Shown: positions 1-5,499, counted from the stretch's first letter. The stretch is 5,547 nt of DNA from an uncultured Emergencia sp. (GCA_902476665.1 CABSEO010000160.1:1-5547), one strand, 5' to 3'. Notes: generated from the letters alone by a model not told the origin. A program made the numbers and translations.

Positions 1-256
1 TCTGACCGGTGGTCTAATCATCAGCCGTATTGAAGACCTGCCTGTTATCACTTGTCTGTTTGAGACCGCTTCTGCCATTGGAACAGTCGGTCTGACCCTG
101 GGAATTACACCGGAACTTGGGGAAGTCTCTCATGTCATTCTGACGGTGCTGATGTTTCTGGGCCGGGTCGGCGGCCTTACATTAATCTATGCCGCTCTTT
201 CCAATACACACAATTCAAATGCCCGTCTCCCGCAGGAGAGAATTACTGTAGGCTGA
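1..256 (+). CDS. ktrB: KtrB/TrkH-family potassium uptake subunit, C-terminal fragment
   Basis: This is the last 84 codons of a gene that starts before the window; the reading frame begins at base 2. The product is the membrane channel subunit of a Ktr/Trk potassium uptake system. The visible part holds the fourth pore loop, with the SAIGTVGLT selectivity-filter signature (the TVG-type motif shared by the four repeats of this family). The final membrane helix follows, with MFLGRVGGLT, which matches the usual GRxGPLT ending. After that helix only about 25 hydrophilic residues remain, as expected for a cytoplasmic C-terminus. The stop lies 30 bases before the RCK-type gene that follows, the standard channel-regulator order of a Ktr operon. 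KtrB rather than TrkH is inferred from the single-module KtrA partner; the fragment alone cannot separate them. Confidence 0.92.
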   Translation, partial: LTGGLIISRIEDLPVITCLFETASAIGTVGLTLGITPELGEVSHVILTVLMFLGRVGGLTLIYAALSNTHNSNARLPQERITVG

Positions 257-286
257 ACAAAGGGCATATCATTTTAGGAGGACTCT

Positions 287-937
287 ATGAAAACTGTACT
301 ATTGATAGGTCTGGGCCGTTTCGGCCGGCATATCGCTATGCAACTTAATGAACTAGATCACCAGGTAATGGCCGTGGATAAAGATGAAGCCCGCGTGAAT
401 ACAGTCATGCCATATGTTACTAATGCACAAATCGGCGACAGCACCAGCGAAGAATTTCTGGCATCGCTGGGCGTACGTAATTTCGACGTATGTATTGTTG
501 CCATCGGGGATAATTTCCAGAGTTCACTGGAAACCGCCTCTCTATTAAAGGAACTGGGTGCAAAACGTGTAGTTGCAAGGGCATCCCAGGATATCCAGGC
601 AAAGTTCCTGCTGCGCAACGGTGCAGACAATGTCGTCTACCCGGAAAAAGAAATGGCAATCTGGACTGCAATCCGTTTTACTTCAGATCATATTTCCGAT
701 TACGTCCCTGTAGATGATGACTATGCAATCTATGAAGTTGATGTACCTGAAAGCTGGATCGGTAAAACCGTTGATGAACTGGATATCCGCAGACATTTCC
801 ATGTAAACATCCTGGCAATCAAACAGAACGGCAAATTTGTCATGACTGCAAATAAACCTGAAACCCGCTTCCCTGCGTCAAGCACAATTCTTGTGCTGGG
901 AACACGGCATGACATTAAGCGGTGCTTTCATATCTGA
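287..937 (+). CDS. ktrA: KtrA-type potassium channel regulatory subunit (RCK/TrkA-N + TrkA-C)
   Basis: This is a 216-residue cytoplasmic regulator that would assemble as a ring on the KtrB channel and gate K+ uptake in response to nucleotides. The N-terminal RCK_N Rossmann domain (about residues 1-120) opens with the G-x-G-x-x-G dinucleotide-binding loop GLGRFG at 8-13. The acidic residue ending strand 2 is Asp31 (AVDKDE). A second conserved stretch is ARASQD followed by GADNVVYPEKEMA. Residues of about 134-216 form the TrkA-C (RCK_C) domain, which in some Firmicute KtrA proteins binds cyclic di-AMP; that is family knowledge and is not shown here. Length fits single-module KtrA (about 220 residues), not tandem TrkA (about 450). 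The start is supported by AGGAGG at 276-281, five bases before the ATG. It follows ktrB by 30 bases and ends at the shared terminator at 951-991. No promoter is visible between the two genes. Confidence 0.94.
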   Translation: MKTVLLIGLGRFGRHIAMQLNELDHQVMAVDKDEARVNTVMPYVTNAQIGDSTSEEFLASLGVRNFDVCIVAIGDNFQSSLETASLLKELGAKRVVARASQDIQAKFLLRNGADNVVYPEKEMAIWTAIRFTSDHISDYVPVDDDYAIYEVDVPESWIGKTVDELDIRRHFHVNILAIKQNGKFVMTANKPETRFPASSTILVLGTRHDIKRCFHI

Positions 938-950
938 TATTATAAACGTC

Positions 951-991
951 AAAAAACAAAACTGTTTCACTCTGCCAGTGAAACAGTTTTG
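951..991. terminator. Bidirectional rho-independent terminator between convergent ktrA and trhA
   Basis: A perfect 15-bp inverted repeat (957-971 and 977-991) encloses the 5-base loop CTGCC. On the minus strand the stem is followed directly by six T residues (complement of 951-956), giving a textbook terminator for the hemolysin III gene, whose stop is 60 bases before the hairpin. On the plus strand the T tract (TTTTG) is inside the stem, so termination of ktrA is plausible but weaker by this reading. The hairpin begins 20 bases after the ktrA stop. Confidence 0.9.
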
Positions 992-1050
992 CTTCAGAGA
1001 GCCGTATCCGGACTGTATTCTTTACTTTCCCTGCAAATCTTGTTCTTCAG

Positions 1051-1710
1051 TTAATAAGACATAGGCAGTACATATACCGCAATACAGATATAATGCAGAA
1101 TACTTCCCAAAAGTACAAAGAGATGCCAGATGCTGTGCATATACTTTACATTCTTCATTGCATAAAACACCAGTCCGCCTGTATAGCTGATACCGCCCAG
1201 AAGCAGAAGCCAGAAAGCCGGTATCGGCAGTACAGCCACAATATCTTTTACAGCAAATATTACCGCCCATCCCATCATTACATAAAGTACGGTTCCCAGC
1301 TTCTCTGTCTTTTTCAGATCAATGGCATTGAGCACGATGCCCACAATCGCACACAGCCAAACTGCCCCTGCCACCATAACGCCCTTGGGATTTCCCTCCA
1401 GTGCGATCAGGCAGAACGGTGTATAACTTCCTGCGATGAGCAGAAAGATAGAAGCGTGATCAAAAATGCGGAGTATTTCCTTCGCCTTAGGCTGAGGAAC
1501 TGCATGGTACACTGTAGACATAGTATAGAGTACAATCAGGGAAATTCCATAAATGATGCTGGTTGCCAGCCCAAGTGCACTTCCATGTACCGCCGACAAA
1601 ACAATGAGCACTGTCATTCCTCCAATAGAAAGAACCGAACCTACTCCGTGAGATACACTGTTAAAAATTTCTTCCCCGACAGTATATCTCTTTAAAGTTC
1701 TATCCGCCAT
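1051..1710 (-). CDS. trhA: Hemolysin III / TrhA family (PAQR-like) seven-helix membrane protein
   Basis: This is a 219-residue integral membrane protein of the hemolysin III (YqfA/TrhA) family, bacterial relatives of eukaryotic adiponectin/progestin receptors. The signature residues are present: the N-terminal EE...H segment (Glu13/14, His21), the S-x-x-x-H motif (Ser65, His69), Asp84 in FDHASIFLLIAGSYTPF, and the C-terminal H-x-x-x-H (His192, His196). In the superfamily these Asp/His residues form a zinc site in the membrane. Hydrophobic stretches at about 25-40, 46-68, 84-104, 110-130, 140-160, 164-184 and 194-215 fit seven helices. The start is supported by GGGAGG (complement of 1716-1721), five bases before the ATG. 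The gene has its own promoter (1769-1797) and a terminator at 951-991. Real haemolytic activity should not be assumed from the name; a role in membrane homeostasis is proposed for the E. coli member. Confidence 0.94.
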   Translation of the reverse strand: MADRTLKRYTVGEEIFNSVSHGVGSVLSIGGMTVLIVLSAVHGSALGLATSIIYGISLIVLYTMSTVYHAVPQPKAKEILRIFDHASIFLLIAGSYTPFCLIALEGNPKGVMVAGAVWLCAIVGIVLNAIDLKKTEKLGTVLYVMMGWAVIFAVKDIVAVLPIPAFWLLLLGGISYTGGLVFYAMKNVKYMHSIWHLFVLLGSILHYICIAVYVLPMSY

Positions 1711-1759
1711 ATCAACCTCCCGATATACAATATCTTTTATTTTAGAATCTAGTTTTCAT

Positions 1760-1774
1760 TACTATATTATAGTA
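1760..1774. promoter_or_regulatory. Palindrome over the trhA -10 region, possible operator
   Basis: The sequence TACTATA-T-TATAGTA is a perfect 7-1-7 inverted repeat that covers the candidate -10 elements of the trhA promoter. A symmetric site at this place is what a dimeric repressor would use. However, the arms are entirely A/T-rich apart from one C/G each, so chance symmetry in a -10 region is a real alternative. No regulator gene is adjacent in the window. Confidence 0.35.
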
Positions 1775-1797
1775 TATCACAAATTCTATTATGTCAA
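1769..1797 (-). promoter_or_regulatory. Sigma-A-type promoter of the hemolysin III/trhA gene
   Basis: On the minus strand a perfect TTGACA (complement of 1792-1797) is followed after 17 bases by TACTAT (complement of 1769-1774, 4 of 6 consensus). An overlapping alternative is an extended -10, TGATATACT, whose hexamer TATACT (1771-1776) lies 15 bases from the -35; a TATAAT at 1766-1771 would need a 20-base spacer. All choices put transcription start roughly 45-55 bases before the trhA ATG. The -35 lies about 17 bases past the stop of the adenosyltransferase gene and no terminator separates them, so read-through from that gene is also possible. Confidence 0.75.
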
Positions 1798-1813
1798 TAC
1801 TGAAAATCAAGCT

Positions 1814-2380
1814 TTACCGTTTTGAGGGCCAGCAGCGATATTTCTCCCCCCTCTCCTTCAGCGACGTAGTTTCTTCCAACCTTGCAAGAGCAAAAACGGC
1901 ATCAGATAACCGATTCAAATATTTTCCTGCCATTTCACGCATGTGTTCAGTTTTTCTGGCTGCAATTACAGTTCGTTCACACCGACGAATCACAGTTCTT
2001 GCCAGATGCAAAACCGCCGAAACCTGACTGGTGCCCGGAATCACAAACTCTGTCTGCGGCCCTGTTGTCAGCGAACAGCGATCTACAATTCCCTCAAGCA
2101 TTTCAATGTCTGACTCCCTGATACAGACTTCTTCTATTTTCGTAAAATCGCCTTCTTCACTGGCAACTTCTGCACCCAGCAAAAAAAGCTGCCGCTGTAT
2201 CATATCTATGCTTTCTTTCACGTACTGATTCTTTGTCATGGCATAAGCCATACCTAAAACTGAATTAGCCTCGTCTATGTTTCCGCAGCATTCAACTCTT
2301 TTACTGCACTTTGCCACTCTGGTGCCACCTGCCAGAGATGTCGTCCCAAGATCCCCTGATTTTGTATAAAGATTTGCCAT
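1814..2380 (-). CDS. PduO-type ATP:cob(I)alamin adenosyltransferase
   Basis: This 188-residue cytoplasmic enzyme transfers the adenosyl group of ATP to cob(I)alamin, making coenzyme B12. The N-terminal ATP-binding signature YTKSGDLGTTSL (5-16) plus GGTRVAK and RVECCGNIDEANS (28-40) are typical of the PduO class. The second signature, LHLARTVIRRCER (124-136), carries Arg128 and Arg132. YLNRLSD (154-160) carries Asn156, and Phe112 lies in the corrinoid-facing segment. These positions coincide with residues studied in Lactobacillus reuteri PduO. Length is normal and no domain is missing. AGGAGAGG (complement of 2386-2393) precedes the ATG and supports this start. The gene sits after the scfB terminator, but I cannot see a convincing promoter of its own. 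No propanediol or ethanolamine genes are present, so it is best read as a stand-alone corrinoid salvage enzyme rather than part of a microcompartment operon. Confidence 0.95.
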   Translation of the reverse strand: MANLYTKSGDLGTTSLAGGTRVAKCSKRVECCGNIDEANSVLGMAYAMTKNQYVKESIDMIQRQLFLLGAEVASEEGDFTKIEEVCIRESDIEMLEGIVDRCSLTTGPQTEFVIPGTSQVSAVLHLARTVIRRCERTVIAARKTEHMREMAGKYLNRLSDAVFALARLEETTSLKERGEKYRCWPSKR

Positions 2381-2455
2381 TTAATCCTCTCCTTTTTCTT
2401 ACTAGACTGCTCAAAATTGTTAAAAATATGTGCTGTCTCCCGTTTCTGTGCATAC

Positions 2456-2501
2456 AAAAAACTGCTGCTCTGACAACAAAAGTTATCTGTAGAACAGCAG
2501 T
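2456..2501 (-). terminator. Rho-independent terminator after scfB
   Basis: On the minus strand, 19 bases after the scfB stop, arms 2491-2501 and 2461-2471 pair over 11 bp with one G-T wobble. A three-base bulge, a second 6-bp stem (GATAAC with GTTGTC, one wobble) and a TTTT loop lie inside. The outer stem is followed by a run of T (complement of 2456-2461). It closes the scfA-scfB unit and separates it from the adenosyltransferase gene. Confidence 0.88.
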
Positions 2502-2520
2502 CCCGTATTTATTCTCTAAT

Positions 2521-3894
2521 TTACAGATCCTGTTTTGCAATCTGCAGCATGATAGCACATTCCATTCTCTTTCTGAACAGCTCACAACCATAATCATAAA
2601 CGCCTCTGACAGATCCTGTGGCATGATAGGCATTGGCTGCACAGCCTCCGCCGCAGTAAAGGCTCGCCCAGCAGTCGCGGCATTCTTCTCTGGCATAAAC
2701 ATTGCACATCTTGAACTCCTGACGGACAGCCTCATTTGTGACGCCCTGCCAGATGTCCCCCATCCTGTATTTTTCGTCTCCAACAAACTGATGACAAGGA
2801 TACAGATCTCCCCAAGGTGTAACTGCAAAATACTCAGTTCCCGAACCGCAGCCGGAAATTCTCTTATAAATGCATGGCCCGTGCGCCAGATCAATCATAT
2901 AGTGATAGAAGGTAAAGCCTCTTCCTTCTTTTTCCCGTTTCAGCATCTCTTCTGCCAGAATCTCATACTGGTGAAACAGCTCCGGCAGGTCTTCCTCAGT
3001 CAGCGCAAAAGGATCATCCGGAGGGCAAACCACAGGTTCCATGGAAAGTTCCGTAAATCCCATGTCGGCCATATGGAAAATATCCTCTGTAAAATCCACA
3101 TTGTTGTGGGTAAAGGTTCCTCTCATATAGTAATCTCTGCCGCCCCGCTCCTCCACCAGTTTTTTGAATTTAGGCACGATGATGTCGTAACTTCCCTCAT
3201 CATTTATGGTCCGGCGCAGTCTGTCGTGAACCTCTTTACGGCCGTCAAGACTGAGAACCACATTGTGCATCTCACGATTTGCAAAGTCAATAATGTCATC
3301 GTCAATTCCCACTCCATTGGTGGTCAGGGTAAAGCGGAAATTCTTTCCGTGTTCTTTCTCGATGCTGCGGGCGTATTTTACCAGATCTTTCACCACCTGC
3401 CAGTTCATCAGCGGTTCGCCGCCGAAAAAGTCCACTTCCAGATTGGTCCGTTCTCCAGAATTTTCAATGAGAAAATCCAGAGCCCGTTTCCCTGTCTCAA
3501 AGCTCATCAGCCCTCTTTCACCGTTAAAGTTCCCCTGGCTGGCAAAACAGTAGGTGCAGTTCAGATTACAGGTGTGCGCCACATGAAGGCAAAGAGCTTT
3601 GACCTCAGTATGGCGGTTTTTCAGATCATAGGCATTGGGCTCGTAAATATCCTCTGTAAAGAGCTTGTTCTGCCTCTTCAGCTCTTTGATGTCTTCAATG
3701 ACGTCAAGAATCTCTCCGCGGTTCACATCAGGCCGATCTCCGTACTTGTCCAGCATTTTTGTCACAATGGTCTCTTCGTCCTCGTCACAAAAAAGCTGGA
3801 CGATGTCATATGCCACATCGTCCACTACATGTACTGAACCACTATAAACGTCCAAGACGATATTATATCCGCCCTGTTTATACTGGTGTATCAT
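2521..3894 (-). CDS. scfB: SCIFF peptide maturase, thioether-forming radical SAM/SPASM enzyme
   Basis: This 457-residue maturase belongs to the CteB family and acts on the adjacent six-cysteine peptide, forming a Cys-to-side-chain thioether. Residues about 1-95 form the N-terminal peptide-recognition region, beginning with the family-typical YNIVLDVYSG and VHVVDD. The radical SAM core carries the [4Fe-4S] ligands C109-x3-C113-x2-C116 and the SAM-contacting GGEP at 158-161. The C-terminal SPASM region has C349, G362 and C367 (C-x12-G-x4-C), then C405-x2-C408-x5-C414-x3-C418, and C437. This is the full ligand set for two auxiliary iron-sulfur clusters, so the enzyme looks intact. The start codon is one base after the scfA stop. 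No Shine-Dalgarno of any strength precedes it, so it is probably translated by coupling to scfA. The N-terminal sequence matches the family from its first residues, which supports this ATG. The gene ends at the terminator at 2456-2501. Confidence 0.97.
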   Translation of the reverse strand: MIHQYKQGGYNIVLDVYSGSVHVVDDVAYDIVQLFCDEDEETIVTKMLDKYGDRPDVNRGEILDVIEDIKELKRQNKLFTEDIYEPNAYDLKNRHTEVKALCLHVAHTCNLNCTYCFASQGNFNGERGLMSFETGKRALDFLIENSGERTNLEVDFFGGEPLMNWQVVKDLVKYARSIEKEHGKNFRFTLTTNGVGIDDDIIDFANREMHNVVLSLDGRKEVHDRLRRTINDEGSYDIIVPKFKKLVEERGGRDYYMRGTFTHNNVDFTEDIFHMADMGFTELSMEPVVCPPDDPFALTEEDLPELFHQYEILAEEMLKREKEGRGFTFYHYMIDLAHGPCIYKRISGCGSGTEYFAVTPWGDLYPCHQFVGDEKYRMGDIWQGVTNEAVRQEFKMCNVYAREECRDCWASLYCGGGCAANAYHATGSVRGVYDYGCELFRKRMECAIMLQIAKQDL

Positions 3895-3895
3895 C

Positions 3896-4039
3896 TTAGT
3901 TCTTTTTCTCGCAGGCCTGGTTAGCTACGCCGCAGGAAGTTTTGCATGCAGACTGGCAGGAAGTCTGGCATTCGCCGCAGCCGCCGTTTTTCATGCTCTG
4001 TTCTAAATTTCTTGTTTCTATAGTCTTGATTCTTTTCAT
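3896..4039 (-). CDS. scfA: SCIFF six-cysteine ranthipeptide precursor
   Basis: This 47-residue gene is easily missed because of its size. The product has a leader of about 20 residues beginning MKRIKTIETRNLEQ, then a core with six cysteines at 21, 24, 28, 32, 36 and 43. The block CGECQTSCQSACKTSC is the hallmark of the SCIFF family. It is the substrate of ScfB, one base downstream. In the characterised homologue CteA, Cys32 is linked to Thr37, forming a non-alpha (ranthipeptide) thioether; that is from the literature as I recall it. Here residue 37 is Gly (codon GGC), so that acceptor is absent. AAAGGTGA (complement of 4047-4054) lies seven bases before the ATG, and a TTGACA promoter lies upstream. 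The processed peptide's role is not established; signalling has been suggested in clostridia. No exporter or protease gene is near. Confidence 0.96.
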   Translation of the reverse strand: MKRIKTIETRNLEQSMKNGGCGECQTSCQSACKTSCGVANQACEKKN

Positions 4040-4077
4040 TTCAAATTCACCTTTCTTTTGTAATTTCACTACCTTTT

Positions 4078-4106
4078 ATCTTACCGATTTCCGCAGGCGA
4101 TGTCAA
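4078..4106 (-). promoter_or_regulatory. Sigma-A-type promoter of the scfA-scfB operon
   Basis: On the minus strand a perfect TTGACA (complement of 4101-4106) is followed by exactly 17 bases and then TAAGAT (complement of 4078-4083, 4 of 6 consensus). Transcription would start near 4070, giving a leader of about 30 bases that contains the AAAGGTGA ribosome binding site of scfA. No hairpin or riboswitch fits in so short a leader. The consensus -35 and ideal spacing suggest steady expression. Confidence 0.8.
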
Positions 4107-4160
4107 GACATAACTGGCTTTCAGCGAAAAAATTTCCACCGAGACAGCTGACCGTTTTAC

Positions 4161-4186
4161 ACAGGATTAACAGATTTTTAACCTGT
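4161..4186. promoter_or_regulatory. Inverted repeat in the divergent spacer, possible operator
   Basis: ACAGGATTAA (4161-4170) and TTAACCTGT (4178-4186) are inverted copies apart from one extra A in the left arm, separated by seven bases. The site lies between the leftward scfA promoter and the rightward small membrane protein gene, about 55 bases upstream of the scfA -35 and 84 bases before the ATG at 4270. It could bind a dimeric regulator or fold as a weak hairpin. No T tract follows immediately on either strand, so a terminator is unlikely. Confidence 0.35.
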
Positions 4187-4207
4187 TCATGATAGTATTT
4201 TTATATT
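4178..4207 (+). promoter_or_regulatory. Weak candidate promoter of the small membrane protein gene
   Basis: TTAACC (4178-4183, 4 of 6) and TATATT (4202-4207, 5 of 6) are separated by 18 bases. The surrounding region is very A/T-rich, and another -10-like GATAAT occurs at 4214-4219 without a matching -35. A promoter is needed somewhere here because the gene at 4270 is divergent from scfA, but the exact elements are uncertain. The -35 candidate overlaps the right arm of the inverted repeat at 4161-4186. Confidence 0.3.
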
Positions 4208-4269
4208 TTTTTGGATAATATAAAACCAGAAACAATTCATTGCCACAGTTATTCTGAAAGGGGAAGATC

Positions 4270-4488
4270 ATGATGAAACAGAAAAAAGTGTTCAGCCTTA
4301 TCGCATATATCTTTGCAGCCTGCGGCATTCTGCTATTCTGTCTGCCTGCACTGATGCATATGCATCTTTTTATCTATAAATACTTTATCTTTTCAGGAAT
4401 TCTTACCCTGTCCATGGCAGTGATCGTGCCTGAATTTATCAAAGGCTGTATGGAAATTCGCAACCATTTTCATAAAAATTTCGTATAA
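4270..4488 (+). CDS. Small two-helix membrane protein of unknown function
   Basis: I do not recognise this 72-residue protein. It begins with a basic stretch (MMKQKK) followed by two strongly hydrophobic segments, about residues 7-28 and 33-53, joined by a short turn holding the histidine/methionine cluster HMHLF. A basic, His-containing tail ends it (EIRNHFHKNFV). The first helix after a lysine-rich start could be read as a signal peptide, but no cleavage motif is clear and the second helix argues for a two-pass membrane protein. Being a real gene is supported by AAAGGGG at 4257-4263, six bases before the first ATG and nine before the second at 4273. It also lies alone between divergent scfA and a strong terminator starting 33 bases after its stop. 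Either ATG could be the start. The small size leaves some doubt. Confidence 0.65.
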   Translation: MMKQKKVFSLIAYIFAACGILLFCLPALMHMHLFIYKYFIFSGILTLSMAVIVPEFIKGCMEIRNHFHKNFV

Positions 4489-4521
4489 AACCAAACTAAA
4501 ATCTTCATCGCAAACAATGAA

Positions 4522-4555
4522 CGCAAAAGACGGAGCTCAAGCTCCGTCTTTTGCG
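4522..4555. terminator. Bidirectional rho-independent terminator, perfect 16-bp inverted repeat
   Basis: Arms 4522-4537 and 4540-4555 are perfectly complementary around a CA centre. The GC-rich core GACGGAGC/GCTCCGTC is flanked by AAAA on one side and TTTT on the other, so it reads as stem plus T tract on both strands. It lies 33 bases after the stop of the small membrane protein gene and 15 bases after the stop of the oxidoreductase gene coming from the right, and so serves both convergent units. Confidence 0.9.
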
Positions 4556-4570
4556 CTGCCACGGCATTTA

Positions 4571-5497
4571 TCATCCCCGCATTTTGCACCGGCGGACAGT
4601 CTGCCCCAGACTGTCCGTAAAGGTACACGCACCGCAGACCCCTTCACCGCAGCAGAGATTCCCTTCAATAGGCCGAACTACCGGTCTGCCTGCCGCCCGT
4701 TCCACCTGTCCGGCATAAAACGGAGATGTCAGTGCCAGCACATTGGCCTGCCTGCTCTCTTCAAGACGATCCAGATCATCCAGAGAGCACAGGCCTTCTC
4801 TGGCAAAGCTCCGTACCTCAATGGCCTCTGCCGGCAGATCTCCAAAATATTCTCTGAAAAAGTCAAATCCGATTTTCTCCAGATCTATGTAGAGATGAAG
4901 ATTCTTCATCCATCTGGTGTATCTGCTGCCGCCATCCAGAAAGTTTCGCAGCGGGGCAATTGCAATTCCCTTTGCATAGACAAAGGTCTCTTCACTGTTT
5001 TCTGATAAGGTTCCCATTCCCGCCAGGGCATTATAGTAGATACCGCGAATCCATAAAAAATCCTGTGCCTGGAACAAAGAGTCAGTTTTTGCCCCACAGC
5101 GGTAAACACCAAGATGCAGCATCCCTGTATCAGGCTCTGCCTTCAGCACCGAGACAGGGGCATCATACCATGTTTTTTCTCCGTCACGCCGCACAAACAC
5201 GTAGGCGCCGGCGGTCTGCGCTTTCTGACAAAAGCCTTTGTCTGCCTCTAAAATGAATACTTTAAAATCATCGCTGTAGTTTCTGATTTCTCTCACAGGC
5301 AGCAGTTTTTCTGACCGTCCCTTCACCAGCTTTCTGCCGTTCTGCTCATAAAGACTTGCGATACAGACACCCTGCCAGCTGCACTCCTGACAGGTCTCTC
5401 CTCTGAGTTTTCCACAAACCAGACAGGCTCCGTGCTCAGCCAGCTCACAGGGACAGCATCCCGGCCTGCCCGCATCAATACATTGATTCATTTTCAT
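4571..5497 (-). CDS. PyrK-like flavin/iron-sulfur oxidoreductase with cysteine-rich N-terminus
   Basis: This 308-residue protein resembles ferredoxin-reductase-type electron-transfer subunits (dihydroorotate dehydrogenase PyrK, NfnA). Residues 1-50 hold nine cysteines (6, 14, 15, 17, 25, 28, 36, 39, 45), including C-x-C and two C-x2-C pairs, probably binding metal or iron-sulfur clusters. A flavin-binding-type beta domain follows (about 65-160), with APVSV at 113-117 where the family has RPxS. A reductase-like domain has KGIAIAP at 176-182 in place of the glycine-rich GGGxGxAP loop. The C-terminus carries C283-x4-C288-x2-C291-x12-C304, the PyrK-type [2Fe-2S] ligand pattern. NAD(P)H use is doubtful given the altered loop. 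An in-frame TTG at 5503 gives 310 residues, but GAGGGGG at 5505-5511 is seven bases from the ATG at 5497 and only one from the TTG, so the ATG is chosen. The gene follows its upstream neighbour by two bases. Partner and substrate are unknown. Confidence 0.75.
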   Translation of the reverse strand: MKMNQCIDAGRPGCCPCELAEHGACLVCGKLRGETCQECSWQGVCIASLYEQNGRKLVKGRSEKLLPVREIRNYSDDFKVFILEADKGFCQKAQTAGAYVFVRRDGEKTWYDAPVSVLKAEPDTGMLHLGVYRCGAKTDSLFQAQDFLWIRGIYYNALAGMGTLSENSEETFVYAKGIAIAPLRNFLDGGSRYTRWMKNLHLYIDLEKIGFDFFREYFGDLPAEAIEVRSFAREGLCSLDDLDRLEESRQANVLALTSPFYAGQVERAAGRPVVRPIEGNLCCGEGVCGACTFTDSLGQTVRRCKMRG

Positions 5498-5499
5498 CT

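Noticed and set aside
1093..1695. A 200-codon open frame on the plus strand
   Set aside because: It is the antisense shadow of the hemolysin III/trhA gene, has no ribosome binding site that I can see, and its translation is polar and without family features.
1051..1710. Calling the hemolysin III protein a toxin or virulence factor
   Set aside because: The family name is historical. The sequence shows a PAQR-like multi-helix membrane protein with a likely metal site, and nothing here supports haemolysis.
1814..2380. Part of a propanediol or ethanolamine microcompartment operon
   Set aside because: PduO-type adenosyltransferases occur alone in many genomes, and no diol dehydratase, shell protein or other microcompartment gene is in the window.
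2311..3837. A 508-codon open frame on the plus strand, longer than the gene opposite it
   Set aside because: It lies antisense to scfB, which has a complete set of radical SAM and SPASM motifs. The plus-strand translation shows no recognisable domain and runs across the scfB terminator and into the adenosyltransferase gene.
1814..4039. The adenosyltransferase as a functional member of the SCIFF operon
   Set aside because: A clear rho-independent terminator separates it from scfB, it has its own ribosome binding site, and neither B12 chemistry nor known SCIFF maturation requires the other.
4522..4555. The perfect inverted repeat as a mobile-element end or recombination site
   Set aside because: Its position between two convergent genes, the GC-rich core and the flanking A and T tracts fit a bidirectional terminator fully, and no transposase or target duplication is visible.
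4517..5005. A 162-codon open frame on the plus strand
   Set aside because: It runs through the bidirectional terminator and antisense to the PyrK-like gene, whose cysteine pattern shows the minus strand is coding.
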